NCBI RefSeq assembly: GCF_003337425.1
Contig: NZ_QPJU01000002.1
Coordinates: 496,001 to 560,000 of the forward strand
DNA: 64,000 nucleotides
Direction of reading: 5' to 3'
Source: Extensimonas vulgaris
Lineage (GTDB): Bacteria; Pseudomonadota; Gammaproteobacteria; Burkholderiales; Burkholderiaceae_C
Below the pieces are notes generated by a model. It had not been told where the DNA came from. It did no database searches and saw only the letters and a list, made by a program, of their open reading frames with translations. Shown here in pieces: positions 9,323 through 19,200 of this stretch. Every line of letters starts with the position of its first letter. The stretch's first letter is position 1. The position numbers and the translations under genes were made by a program.

Positions 9323-9544
9323 TCAATGCGCGAGTTGTAGGCCCGTAGGCTGGATGTAGCCGAGCTTCCAGGCGAGCAAAATGCCTAGAAAGAGCGCGAT
9401 CGAAAGTCCCACGCGCACGGCGAGCGCCCGCGCCATGTAGTGGCCCTTGGACTTGTCAGTGCGGTCGCCGCGCATCATGAAAAAAAGCGCGGCGCCCAAG
9501 CTCGCGAGAATGGCGAGAAATGCTACGAGAACGACGTATTTCAT
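9323..9544 (-). CDS. Twin transmembrane protein (DUF2909-like)
   Basis: A 73-aa protein with two transmembrane helices (about 3-24 and 44-64) separated by the basic loop RGDRTDKSKGHYMARAL. The pattern and its place beside SURF1 match the small twin-transmembrane/DUF2909 family of beta- and gammaproteobacterial oxidase loci. Function unknown, probably oxidase biogenesis. Its start codon overlaps that of SURF1 on the opposite strand. Confidence 0.75.
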   Translation of the reverse strand: MKYVVLVAFLAILASLGAALFFMMRGDRTDKSKGHYMARALAVRVGLSIALFLGILLAWKLGYIQPTGLQLAH

Positions 9545-10343
9545 GCGGGAGATTGTGACATCTTTGCCCGGACAACGCCTGGGTGGACGCTTCTGGCTGA
9601 TCACGCTGGCAGCGGTGTGTGGCGTCGTGCTTACGCTGGCGCTGGGGCGCTGGCAACTGGGGCGCGCCGCGCAGAAAGAGGCGTTGCAGGCCGCCATGGC
9701 AAAGCAGGCGGCGCTGCCGGCGCTCGACGGCAACCAGCTCTTTGCCCATCTGCCGCAGGATGCGCAGCGCGCCCGCGCGCAGGTCGAGCCGCTGTTGTAC
9801 CGCAGCGTGGTGCTCACGGGCCGTTGGCTGCCTGCGCACACGGTGTATCTGGACAACCGCCAAATGCAGGGCCGGCCCGGTTTTTTCGTCTGCACGCCAC
9901 TGCAGCTGGAGCCGGGCGGCGCCGTGGTGCTGGTGCAGCGCGGCTGGGTGCCGCGTAACTTCGAGGCGCGCACGCAACTGCCGCCAGTGCAGACGCCTGC
10001 GGGGTGGGTGCGAATCGAAGGGCGCCTTGCGCCGCCGCCCTCGAGCTTGCTGGAGTTCGGCCACAGCGCGGCGGCGCCAGGGTCTTCGCCCATCCGGCAG
10101 AATCTCGATCTTGCCGCCTTTCGCAGCGAAACGGGCTTGCCACTGGCCGACTGGACGGTGCTGCAAACCGGGCCCGCGAGCGAGGGCCTGCTGCGCGACT
10201 GGCCGCCCGTCGCGCTCGGTATCGAAAAACACTACGGTTACGCACTCCAATGGTTCGGGCTCAGCGGCCTGATTGCTTTGCTTTATGTCTGGTTCCAAAT
10301 CGTCCGACGTTTTCTCCGCCCGCGCACCCAGCCCGCCGCCTGA
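9543..10343 (+). CDS. SURF1 family cytochrome oxidase assembly protein
   Basis: A 266-aa SURF1/Shy1 protein that helps insert heme a into subunit I. An N-terminal helix (about 15-35, containing LALGRWQLGR) and a C-terminal helix (GLSGLIALLYVWF) bracket a periplasmic domain with the conserved YLDNRQMQGRPGFFV, VLVQRGWVPRN and KHYGYALQWFGLS. The ATG at 9543 overlaps the minus-strand start; GTG at 9555 is an alternative. Its end overlaps the next gene by 59 bp. Confidence 0.92.
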   Translation: MREIVTSLPGQRLGGRFWLITLAAVCGVVLTLALGRWQLGRAAQKEALQAAMAKQAALPALDGNQLFAHLPQDAQRARAQVEPLLYRSVVLTGRWLPAHTVYLDNRQMQGRPGFFVCTPLQLEPGGAVVLVQRGWVPRNFEARTQLPPVQTPAGWVRIEGRLAPPPSSLLEFGHSAAAPGSSPIRQNLDLAAFRSETGLPLADWTVLQTGPASEGLLRDWPPVALGIEKHYGYALQWFGLSGLIALLYVWFQIVRRFLRPRTQPAA

Positions 10344-11031
10344 GCCGCCGCGCGACCATGTGCTTGGGCTCACGGTGCACAGCCTGCCGCAGGCGGGTGA
10401 CGCCGTGGCCTATGCCGAGCGCGCGCGCTACGGGCGCTGGAAGCTGCTGCTCCTGCTGCTGGTCTGCGCGGCGCCGGTGGTCGCCTCGTACTTCACTTAT
10501 TACGTAATACGCCCCGAAGCGCGGCGCAACTATGGCGAGCTGATTCAGCCGCAGCGCCCGCTGCCCGCGCTGCCCACGACCACGCTCGACGGCCGTTCCG
10601 GCGGGTCGCTTGCCGCGCTCAAAGGCCAGTGGCTGCTCGTGAGCGTGTCGGGCGGGGCCTGCAACGCCAGCTGCGAGCAGCACTTGTACCTGCAGCGCCA
10701 GCTGCGCGAGAGCATGGGCGCGGAGAAAGACCGCATCGACTGGGTCTGGCTGATCGACGACGACGCGCCCGTGCCCGCAGCGCTGTTACCCGCCTTGCGC
10801 CAGGCGACGGTGCTGCGCGTCGATGCCAAGGCGCTGGCCACATGGCTGCAGCCTGCGCCGGGGCAGCAGCTGGCCGACCATTTGTACCTCGTCGATCCCA
10901 TGGGGAACTGGATGATGCGCTTTCCGGCCGGGCTGGATCGCGCGGGCGCGGCGAAGGCCAAGCGTGACCTCGAGCGCCTGCTGCGCGCCTCGGCTTCGTG
11001 GGACGAACCTGGCCGGCCGGAGTCGCGCTGA
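10285..11031 (+). CDS. Membrane-anchored Sco-like thioredoxin-fold protein
   Basis: A 248-aa protein with a Pro-rich cytoplasmic N-terminus, one transmembrane helix (about 54-77) and a periplasmic domain resembling Sco/thioredoxin folds: LKGQWLLVSVSGGACNASCEQ contains a CxxxC pair like that of copper-chaperone Sco proteins, and HLYLVDPMGNWMMRF resembles the later Sco strand. Its position between SURF1 and ctaA suggests a thiol or copper role in CuA maturation. The Sco copper-binding His is not obvious. ATG at 10285 lies within the SURF1 3' end; its stop overlaps the ctaA start (TGATG). Confidence 0.75.
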   Translation: MSGSKSSDVFSARAPSPPPEPPRDHVLGLTVHSLPQAGDAVAYAERARYGRWKLLLLLLVCAAPVVASYFTYYVIRPEARRNYGELIQPQRPLPALPTTTLDGRSGGSLAALKGQWLLVSVSGGACNASCEQHLYLQRQLRESMGAEKDRIDWVWLIDDDAPVPAALLPALRQATVLRVDAKALATWLQPAPGQQLADHLYLVDPMGNWMMRFPAGLDRAGAAKAKRDLERLLRASASWDEPGRPESR

Positions 11032-12287
11032 TGCCAGCGAGCCCGCTTGCCGTTACCGCGGCCACACCGTCCGTTTCGCTCGCGCCTTTGGTGTGGCTGC
11101 TGCTGCTCGGCGCCTTGCTCGCGCTCGCGCCGCTCGGTTGGGCGCTGTGGCGCAGCCGCGGCCGCGCGCCGGTGCGCCGGCTGCAGGCGCTCACCGTGCT
11201 GACGCTGTTTTTGACCTTCGATCTCATGCTCTTCGGGGCCTTCACGCGCCTCACGGATTCGGGCCTGGGGTGCCCCGATTGGCCAGGGTGCTATGGCCAG
11301 GCGAGCCCCGTGGGCGCGCGCGCACACATCGCCGCGGCGCAGCAGGCCCTGCCCAGCGGGCCCGTGACGCATGGCAAGGCCTGGATCGAAATGATCCACC
11401 GCTACCTTGCGACCGCCGTGGGCGGGCTCATCATCGTGCTCACGGTGGCAAGCTGGGTGCTCTGGCGGCGCGCGCGTGCCGCAGGCGCACCCGATGCGGC
11501 TTTGCCCATCCATCCGTGGTGGCCCACGGCCACGCTGCTGTGGGTGTGCTTGCAAGGGGCATTTGGCGCGCTCACGGTGACGATGAAGCTGTTCCCAGCG
11601 ATTGTCACCTTGCATCTGGCCGGCGGCCTGGTGCTGCTGGTGTTGCTGTGCGTGCAGGCCGTGCGCCATACGCTCGCGGCACGCGGTGCTTCGCTCGTAC
11701 CGATGGCCGCGGGCTTGCGGCGTCTACTCTGGGTGGTGGCGGCCTTGCTGGCGCTGCAAGTGTTGCTGGGCGGCTGGGTCAGCACGAATTACGCGGTGCT
11801 CGCGTGTACGGACTTTCCCACCTGCCAAGGCAGCTGGTGGCCGCGCATGGATTTCGCGCAAGGCTTCACGCTCTGGCGCCCGCTGGGGCTGCAGGCCGAC
11901 GGCAGCACGATCCCGTTCGCGGCCTTGACGGCCATCCACTACACGCACCGGCTCATGGCCTACGTCGTGCTGCTTGCGCTTGCGCTGCTGGCTTGGCGCC
12001 TGCGCGCCGAGCCGGCGCTGCGTGCGCAGGCACGCTGGCTCGCAGGCTTGGCGCTCTTGCAGCTGCTCACGGGGCTGAGCAACGTGGTGTTCGGCTGGCC
12101 TTTGCTTGCCGCGGTGCTGCACACGGGTGGAGCCGCAGCGCTCGCGCTGGTGTTGACCTGGGCGCTCGCGGCGAGCCGCGGTGTTCGCGTGGCGCGTGTG
12201 GCCGTGCCTTTCCATGAACCGCAGCCCGGGCGCAGTGTCCGCCACGCCGACGCCAAGGCCGCCCAGATTCGCAATATTTCCGCATGA
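11031..12287 (+). CDS. ctaA: Heme A synthase (COX15/CtaA family)
   Basis: A 418-aa eight-helix membrane enzyme converting heme O to heme A. Family marks: [41 protein letters not shown], the cysteine pair in [14 protein letters not shown], and [10 protein letters not shown] with heme-ligand histidines. The first 45 residues are an additional hydrophobic segment. ATG at 11031 overlaps the previous stop; the end overlaps ctaB by 4 bp. Confidence 0.95.
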   Translation: MPASPLAVTAATPSVSLAPLVWLLLLGALLALAPLGWALWRSRGRAPVRRLQALTVLTLFLTFDLMLFGAFTRLTDSGLGCPDWPGCYGQASPVGARAHIAAAQQALPSGPVTHGKAWIEMIHRYLATAVGGLIIVLTVASWVLWRRARAAGAPDAALPIHPWWPTATLLWVCLQGAFGALTVTMKLFPAIVTLHLAGGLVLLVLLCVQAVRHTLAARGASLVPMAAGLRRLLWVVAALLALQVLLGGWVSTNYAVLACTDFPTCQGSWWPRMDFAQGFTLWRPLGLQADGSTIPFAALTAIHYTHRLMAYVVLLALALLAWRLRAEPALRAQARWLAGLALLQLLTGLSNVVFGWPLLAAVLHTGGAAALALVLTWALAASRGVRVARVAVPFHEPQPGRSVRHADAKAAQIRNISA

Positions 12288-13192
12288 GTGCCGCTCCCGC
12301 CCCCGTTTCCGCCGCGTCCGTGCCTTCGCGCTGGGCGCAGTTTTATGCGCTGACCAAGCCGCGCGTGGTGCAGCTGATCGTGTTTTGCGCGCTCATCGGC
12401 ATGGTGCTCGCCGTGCCGGGCTGGCCTGCGCCCGACCAGCTCGCGCGCATGGCCGTGGCGTGCTTCGGGATCTGGCTGGTCGCTGGTGCGGCCGCGGCCT
12501 TCAATTGCATCGTCGAGCAAAGCATAGACGCCAAAATGAAGCGCACCGCCTGGCGCCCCACGGCCAAGGGCGAGCTTTCGAACACGCAAACCCTGCTGTT
12601 TTCCGCGGCGCTGTGCGCGGCCGGCTCGGCGCTGCTGTATTTTTTCGTGAACCCGCTCACGATGTGGCTGACCTTTGCCACTTTCGTCGGCTACGCCGTG
12701 GTCTATACCGTGATCCTCAAGCCGCTCACGCCGCAGAACATCGTGATCGGCGGCGCCTCGGGCGCGATGCCGCCGGTGCTCGGCTGGTCGGCGATGACGG
12801 GCGAGGTCGGGCCCGAGGCGCTGATGCTGTTTCTCATCATCTTTTTGTGGACGCCGCCGCATTTCTGGGCGCTCGCGCTGTACCGCGTCGAGGACTACCG
12901 CAAGTCCGGCCTGCCCATGTTGCCCGTGACGCACGGCAACGAGTTCACACGGCTGCAGGTGTTGCTCTACACCTTGATTTTGTTCGCGGGCTGCCTGATG
13001 CCTTTCATCTACGGTATGAGCTCGTGGATCTACCTGGCCGCGGCTGCGCTGCTCTGCGGGGGCTTTTGCTGGCACGCGTTCCAGCTCTGGCGCCACTATT
13101 CGGACGCGCTCGCGCGCAAGACCTTTCGTTTTTCGCTGATCCACCTGAGCCTGCTGTTCGCTGCGCTGCTCGTCGATCATTACGTGTTGTGA
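12284..13192 (+). CDS. ctaB: Protoheme IX farnesyltransferase (heme O synthase)
   Basis: A 302-aa UbiA-superfamily prenyltransferase that farnesylates heme B to heme O, the substrate of CtaA. Visible are [33 protein letters not shown] (Asp-containing motif for the polyprenyl diphosphate), [26 protein letters not shown] and [16 protein letters not shown] at 12284 overlaps the ctaA stop. Confidence 0.97.
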   Translation: MSAAPAPVSAASVPSRWAQFYALTKPRVVQLIVFCALIGMVLAVPGWPAPDQLARMAVACFGIWLVAGAAAAFNCIVEQSIDAKMKRTAWRPTAKGELSNTQTLLFSAALCAAGSALLYFFVNPLTMWLTFATFVGYAVVYTVILKPLTPQNIVIGGASGAMPPVLGWSAMTGEVGPEALMLFLIIFLWTPPHFWALALYRVEDYRKSGLPMLPVTHGNEFTRLQVLLYTLILFAGCLMPFIYGMSSWIYLAAAALLCGGFCWHAFQLWRHYSDALARKTFRFSLIHLSLLFAALLVDHYVL

Positions 13193-13197
13193 AGACC

Positions 13198-13827
13198 ATG
13201 CACCCCATACCGCGACGCCGAAACGCAATCAAAATCGTAGCTGCTTGCGCTGTATTGGCGTGCACTGGAGCCGTTTTTACGGCATGTTCCGAACAAAAGC
13301 CCAGCTTCCATGGCGTGGACATCACAGGCGCCGAGTACGCGCGCGACTTGCAGCTGACCGACCACAACGGCCAGCCGCGCAGCCTGAAGGACTTTCGGGG
13401 CAAGGTGGTCGTGGTGTTCTTCGGCTACACGCAATGCCCCGATGTGTGTCCGACTTCGCTGCAGGAGCTGGCCGAGGCCAAGCGCCTGCTGGGGCCGGAC
13501 GGTGAGCGTCTGCAAGGCGTTTTCGTGACCATAGACCCCGAGCGCGACACGCCCGAGCTGCTCAAGGCGTACATGGCGAACTTCGATCCGAGCTTCATCG
13601 CGCTGCGCGGCACGCCCGAGCAGACCGCGGCCGTGGCCAAGGAGTTCAAGATTTATTACAAAAAGGTCGAGGGCAAGACGCCCACGAGCTACACCATGGA
13701 CCATTCGGCGGGCAGCTACATTTTCGACCCGGCAGGGCGTGTGCGCGTGTTCCACCGCTACGGCAGCGGCGCGCAGGCGCTGGCCGACGACGTGCGCGCG
13801 CTGCTGCACGAAACCCCGGCGCGCTGA
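13198..13827 (+). CDS. SCO1/SenC family copper chaperone lipoprotein
   Basis: A 209-aa Sco protein delivering copper to, or reducing, the CuA site of CoxB. It has a lipoprotein-like signal (VLACTGAVFTAC), the CxxxC copper motif in GYTQCPDVCPTS, TIDPERDTPELLKAYM, and the third ligand His in TMDHSAGSYIFDP. It begins 5 bp after the ctaB stop. Oddly, the DNA for its signal peptide (13,229-13,278) is a copy of the dispersed palindromic repeat, so the repeat supplies the hydrophobic core. A GC hairpin without a T tract follows the stop. Confidence 0.93.
   Translation: MHPIPRRRNAIKIVAACAVLACTGAVFTACSEQKPSFHGVDITGAEYARDLQLTDHNGQPRSLKDFRGKVVVVFFGYTQCPDVCPTSLQELAEAKRLLGPDGERLQGVFVTIDPERDTPELLKAYMANFDPSFIALRGTPEQTAAVAKEFKIYYKKVEGKTPTSYTMDHSAGSYIFDPAGRVRVFHRYGSGAQALADDVRALLHETPAR
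13229..13278 (+). repeat. Dispersed palindromic repeat inside sco
   Basis: Contains the family core GTAGCTGCTTGCGC followed by a spacer and GCACTGGAGCCGTTTT. It lies in frame in the signal peptide region of the Sco gene and encodes IKIVAACAVLACTGAV. Confidence 0.7.
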
Positions 13828-13862
13828 GCCGGGGCGCTCCGTGCCCGCGGGCGCGGCGGCGA

Positions 13863-16175
13863 TTACAGCGCCTGCAAGGCCGAGCGCAATTCCTGCGTGC
13901 GCAAAATCTCGCTGAACACTTGCGGCGCGCGGCCCGGCGCGTAGAGCACGTAAACGGGCACGCCGCTGCGCCCGAGCTGCGCGAGCGCGGCGGTGATGGC
14001 CGGATCGCGCAGCGTCCAGTCGGCGCGCAGCAGGGCCACGCGGTGCGCGGCAAAGTCGGCCAGCAAGTCTGCGTCGGCGAGTGTGGTGCGCTCGTTGAAC
14101 TGGCAGGTCACGCACCACGCGGCGGTGAAATCGACGAACACCGGCGTGCCCTGCGCGCGCAGCGCGTCCACGCGCGCCGGCGACCAGGGCTGCCAGAGGG
14201 CGGCAGCGCCGGAAGCGCTCGCACCGGCGCGCACCTGTTGCGCCGCGGGTTTGAGCACAAATTGGCCTGTAGCACCCGCCAATAGGGCGCTAGCAGCTAT
14301 CAAAATGCTTGTAATGACGAGCCGTGCGCGGCCACGCAGCGTGAGCGCCCAGACCACGGCCGCGAGCGCCACCAGCAGCATCAGCAGCGCAGCTGCGCCG
14401 TCGATGCCGGTTTGCTGGCCGTGCACCCAGACCAGCCAGGCCACCGTGGCGAACATGGGGAAGGCCATCGCGTGGCGAAAGGTCTGCATCCAGGCGCCGG
14501 GGCGCGGCAGCCAGCCGACCAACGCGGGCGCCAGCGCGGCAGCAAGAAAAGGCAAGGCCATGCCCAGCCCCAGCGCGGCAAACACCGCGAGCGCCTGCGC
14601 AGGCGGCAGCGCCAGCGCAAAACCGAGCGACGCCCCCATGAACGGCGCCGTGCAGGGCGAAGCCACGAGCACCGCGAGCAGCCCCGACAAAAAGGCATCG
14701 ACCACCGGGTGGCGCGCCTGCAGCGTGGCAATGCGGCTGGGCACGAAGCCGCCGAACTCGAACACACCGGCCAGATTGAGCCCGAGCAGCGTGAACAGCG
14801 CCGCAAGCAGCGCGACCACCGCGGGGGACTGCAGCTGAAACCCCCAGCCCAGCTGCGCCCCGGCTGCGCGTAAGGCCAGCAGCAGCCCGCCGAGCACGAG
14901 GAACGACAGCAGCACGCCAGCCGTATAGGCCAGGCCCGCGAGGCGCTGCGCACGGCGCCGGCCGCCATGCTGCGCCAGGCCCAGCAGCTTGATCGCGAGC
15001 ACCGGGAACACGCAGGGCATGAGGTTGAGCAGCAGTCCGCCGAGCAGGCCGCCGAGCAGGGGAGGCAGCAAACCACCGGCGCCGGACGCGGCAATGGCCG
15101 GCGGCGCGGTGGAGGAGGGCGCCGCCTCGGGCCTTGGGTTGGCCTGCTGCGCCTGGTTCGCGGCCAGCGCTTCGGCGAGCGCCGCGGGCACTTGCGCGCG
15201 CGCTGGCGTGCTCCACTGCCCTTGCACCGTGGCCACGGCGCGCCAAGCCTGCACCGCGGTTTGCGTGGCGCCGTTGGCAGGCTTGGCGTCGGGCGCCGCG
15301 GGCACGAGCACCAGCGCGAGCGTGGCCGGCGTCGCGTCACGTTGCGGTGCGAGCGGCAGCTCGGCGTTCCAGACCTCGCCCGTCCAGCTTTGCTTCCAGC
15401 CGCCAGCGGCGAGCACGGCGGGGGCGAACACCTCGGGCGTCTCGGGCAGCAGCGCGAGCTTTTGCCCGCGCAACGGTGCTGGCAGGCCCACCACGCGCAG
15501 GCGCAGCATTTCGCCCTCGACCTGCGCGCTGCTGCCGGGTGGCAGAGGGTGGGGCAGGGCAGCCTGGGCGCGCGCAAAAGCCTCGGCGTGCAGTGCGACG
15601 GCGCCGCGCAGCGGCAGCGCCACGGCGAAGTCGCCCTCTTCGGGGATGCACTCGACGCGGCACACGAGCCAGTTTGCGTGCAGGCGCACGGGCAGCGCGT
15701 CCTGCCCTGCGGGCGCGGCAAAGCCGGGCGTGACCTGTACCGGCACGGTCAGCAGCACCTGGCCCTCGTAGCCGTAATTGACCAGCTCGCCCACGCGCAG
15801 CACCTGCGGCACGGGCCAGGCCACCTCGCCCGCCTGCAGGCCCGGTGGCCATTGCCAGTGCAGCTCGGTCGCGAGGCCCGAATCGCCGGGGTTTTTCCAG
15901 TAGGTGTGCCAGCCCGGTTGGTGGCTGATCTGCAGGCCCAGCCACAACGGCCGCCCCGGCGCCACGCCTGCGGGCGCATGCACGAGCAACTGCGCCTGCA
16001 CATGCGGCGTGCGCACGCTCGCGGTGGCATCGGCGCGCGCTTGCGCGCTGGCAGAGGCGGGCGCGACGGCGCTGCCCAGTTTCAAAGAAAATTCGGCCCT
16101 GGCGCCCGTCCACAGGGCGCTAAGTGCTATCAAAAAGAGTGTGACTAAAAACCGGGAAAAGCAACGATGGGGCAT
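13863..16175 (-). CDS. dsbD: Thiol:disulfide interchange protein DsbD family
   Basis: A 770-aa protein-disulfide reductase that carries electrons across the inner membrane. Order: signal peptide (about 1-27), large periplasmic N-terminal domain (about 28-370) with the Cys pair in LVCRVECIPEEGDF, a polytopic domain with redox cysteines in NLMPCVFPVLAIK and VASPCTAPFMGASLG, and a C-terminal thioredoxin domain with active site WCVTCQ. The long N-terminal domain is more like ScsB-type DsbD than E. coli DsbD. Convergent with sco; a role in keeping Sco and CoxB thiols reduced is plausible. Two copies of the dispersed repeat lie in frame (signal peptide and last membrane segment). Confidence 0.92.
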   Translation of the reverse strand: MPHRCFSRFLVTLFLIALSALWTGARAEFSLKLGSAVAPASASAQARADATASVRTPHVQAQLLVHAPAGVAPGRPLWLGLQISHQPGWHTYWKNPGDSGLATELHWQWPPGLQAGEVAWPVPQVLRVGELVNYGYEGQVLLTVPVQVTPGFAAPAGQDALPVRLHANWLVCRVECIPEEGDFAVALPLRGAVALHAEAFARAQAALPHPLPPGSSAQVEGEMLRLRVVGLPAPLRGQKLALLPETPEVFAPAVLAAGGWKQSWTGEVWNAELPLAPQRDATPATLALVLVPAAPDAKPANGATQTAVQAWRAVATVQGQWSTPARAQVPAALAEALAANQAQQANPRPEAAPSSTAPPAIAASGAGGLLPPLLGGLLGGLLLNLMPCVFPVLAIKLLGLAQHGGRRRAQRLAGLAYTAGVLLSFLVLGGLLLALRAAGAQLGWGFQLQSPAVVALLAALFTLLGLNLAGVFEFGGFVPSRIATLQARHPVVDAFLSGLLAVLVASPCTAPFMGASLGFALALPPAQALAVFAALGLGMALPFLAAALAPALVGWLPRPGAWMQTFRHAMAFPMFATVAWLVWVHGQQTGIDGAAALLMLLVALAAVVWALTLRGRARLVITSILIAASALLAGATGQFVLKPAAQQVRAGASASGAAALWQPWSPARVDALRAQGTPVFVDFTAAWCVTCQFNERTTLADADLLADFAAHRVALLRADWTLRDPAITAALAQLGRSGVPVYVLYAPGRAPQVFSEILRTQELRSALQAL
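14253..14310 (-). repeat. Dispersed palindromic repeat inside dsbD (membrane segment)
   Basis: On the minus strand it reads TTTTGATAGCTGCTAGCGCC, a spacer, then GGGTGCTACAGGCCAATTTG, matching the family layout. It is in frame and encodes SILIAASALLAGATGQF, the last transmembrane segment before the thioredoxin domain. Confidence 0.7.
16081..16140 (-). repeat. Dispersed palindromic repeat inside dsbD (signal peptide)
   Basis: On the minus strand it reads TTTTTGATAGCACTTAGCGC, a spacer, then GGGCGCCAGGGCCGAATTTT. It is in frame and encodes LFLIALSALWTGARAEF, the hydrophobic core and cleavage region of the DsbD signal peptide. Confidence 0.65.
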
Positions 16176-16259
16176 GGTGCAAAACAGGCGGGTTTGGCAT
16201 GTCAGAGCCTGTCGGCGCGCAATGGTTCACCGGCACGCCCGCTGCTCAGGGCGTGGAGG

Positions 16260-19200
16260 TTAGCGCATCGCCAGCCCGAGTTCCGCGCGCGGCACCCAGC
16301 CCTCTTCGGGCGTGGTGCGGACCTTGGGGGCGTTGACGAACAGGCGCTGCGCAGGTAGCTGGTGCGCGCTGAGGTAGCGCACGACGGCCTGGGCGCGGTG
16401 CGTGGCCACTTCGCGGGCGAGGTCTTCGCTCGCGGGCAGGTGCGCGAGCAGCAGCGCTTCCATCTCGGGCACGGGCAGGTCTTTGGTCAGGCCCAGCAGG
16501 TTGCGCGGCTTGGGGAAGTCGGCGCGGCGGTACACGCGCCTGAGCAGGCTCGCGTATTCGTCGGCGGACAAGGTGGGTTCCTCGTCGGTGGCCAGGTCTT
16601 GCGCGGTGGGCGCAGGGGCCTTTGCTGCGGCGCCGGCAGATCCCGGCGTGGCGGGTTCACTGGCGGCGCTGGCGCGCCCGGCGCGGCGCTTTTCGGCCAG
16701 CACGAGCTGGCGCAGGCGCTCGCGCTGCAGGCCCTCGCGCTCCTGCACGAGGTTCACCATGCCGGTCACGCTGACCTGCAGCGCGGGCTTTGCGGTGAGC
16801 ATTTGCACTACCTTGTCGAGCTGCTGGCGCGCCGCGGCCGTGAGCTCGGGGCTGCCGGGCGCGAACACCACTTGGCCCAGATCTTCGGTGCCGCCACCAA
16901 AGGCGTGCGCGAGCAGCCGGAACGGGGCAGTGACGGCGCGCGTGATGATGTTGCCGATGATCTTGAGGATCACCGGCCCGAGGCGGAACTGCGGGTCGTT
17001 GAGCGAGCCGCTGATCGGCAGGTCGAGGTTGATCACGCCGTTGCTGTCGGCCAGCAGCGCCGTGGCCAGGCGCACGGGCAGGCTGGTCGGCGCGCCCTCG
17101 ACGGGCTCGCCGAAGGTGAGCTGGTGCAGCACCAGCTTGTTGCTCGCGGTCAGCTGGCCGTCGGGCTGCACCTTGTAGGCCACGTCCATGTTGAGCTTGC
17201 CGCTTTCGATGCCGTGGCCCGCGTATTTGATCGCGTAGGGCGACAGCGGCGGCAAGTCCAGGTCGCGTGCCTTGCCCTGGATGTCGAGCACCAGCGGGCG
17301 CACGAGCGGGTTGAGCTTGCCCGTGACCTCCAGCGTGGCCGAGCCCTCGACGCGCCCGCGCAGCTCGAGATCGGCGAGCTCGGGCACGCCGTTCGGCGCT
17401 TCGGACGAGAACGCGCTGAGCTTGCCCGTGAGCTGCGACAGGTCGGCCGAGTAGTTGGGGTGGATGAAAAAGTCCGAAAACTGCACCGTGCCGTTGACCA
17501 GGCTCATGGGCCCGAAGTGGATCACCGGCGCCAGCGGGTCGCGCGCCGGGGCGGGGGGCGTGGTGGGGGCGGGGGCTTGCGGCGTGGCTTGGGCGACGGT
17601 TTGCCCTGCGGCCGGCGCGGGCGTCGCGTCCGGGGGCGCAGCCCTGGCGCCGCCCGGCGCGCCTGCAGCTGCCGCGCCGCCTGCGTCTTTGCCCGTGCGC
17701 TTGACGATGTCGGCGAGGTTCAGGCGCCCTTCCTCGTTGAGCGCGATGCGGCCGTAAAAGTCGCTCAGGCTGGTTTCGCGCACGTCCAAGCGCAACGGCT
17801 GCTGCGGCGCCAATGCCAGGCGCAGGCCGCGCAGGCTCAGGTCTTGCCAGGCGAGCAGCTCCTGACCCACCTGCGGCGCCGTCTTGGCGGTGGAGGCGGC
17901 CGTGCTGTCGGCGCGCAGGGCGTCCAGGGCCATGTCGCCATGGAGGAGCAGCTTCGGCCCCTGCGGCGTTTGCGCAAGCGCGAGCTGGCCGAGAAAACCC
18001 AGCTCGGCGTGGCGCAGGCGGATCGCCAGAAACTCGCCCAGGTAGCCGTCGAGCGCCTGCAGCGGCAGCTTTTGCGCCGTGATGCGACCTTGCAGCGCGA
18101 GCGGCGTGGGCGTCAGGCTGCCCTGGTAGCGCAGCTGCCCGGGCTTGCCGCGGCGCGCTGCCACCTGGGCGGACAGCTGCAGCGCAATGGGCTTGCGCGC
18201 TTCGGCGCTCAGCTCGCGCGCCTGGATTTGCAGCGCCGACAGGCGCAGCGCCACGGGCCGCACGGTGGCGCTGCTCGCCTCGTCGCTGTAATCGACGGCG
18301 CCGCCGCTGAGCGCGAGCTCGCCCAGCTGTACGCGCCACGGCACGGCTGCCGGGGTGGTCTGCGCAGATTTTGCTTTTCCGGCGGCTTTTTTGGCGGCCT
18401 GGTCAGCGGCTTTGGCGGGCGGCTGTGCATCAGCGCCTGCCATCTGGACGCCGCCGCGCAGCCAGCGCTCGAACATCCAATGGCCTTGTGCATCGCGAGC
18501 CACGGCCAGCTGCGGCTCGGCAATCGCCAGACGCTGCAGCGTGATCTGGCGCTGCGCCAAGTCGGCCACAGCGTTTTGCAATTCGACCTTGCCCACGCTG
18601 GCCAGCGTGTCCTTGCCCTGGCGCAGGGCCAGCTTTTGCAGCACCAGTGGCTGTGCGCTCAGGCGCAGGCCGGGGTGCGCGGCGTTGGCGGCGTCAGTGC
18701 CCGGCGCCTGCCACTGCAGGCCCAGCGTGCCGCTGAGCTGGCCCGTCAAGGTGGGCTCGAGCAGCTGCGCCAGATACGGCGCCGCAAGCTGCAGCGCCAC
18801 GTCCTTGGCTTTGACCTGCAGCTTGGCGCTGTTCGCGCTGGCCTCTCCTTCGAAGGCGAGCGTGCCCTGCGCGGGCAGTTCCAGCGCGCCGTGCAACGGC
18901 ATGGGCTTGCGCCAGGGCAGCGCAAAGCCCGTTGCTTCGAGGCTGATGTTGTGCGCTTCGAGCGCCGCCGCAGGGCGCGTGCTCGCGTCACGCCACTGCA
19001 CGCGCCCGCCCTGCACGGCGGCGCGCGCCACTTCGACGTTCCAGCCCGCGTCGGCGGGGGCGGCCGGCGTGGCGGCAGGGGTGCTGGCGGGAGCGCTGGG
19101 AACTCCTGCACCCTGGGCGGCGGACTTGGCCGTAGCAACGGCAGCTCCATGGGCGGCCGCGCCTTTGCCCGGTTCGTTCGCGGCGGCGGTTTCTGGTGCT

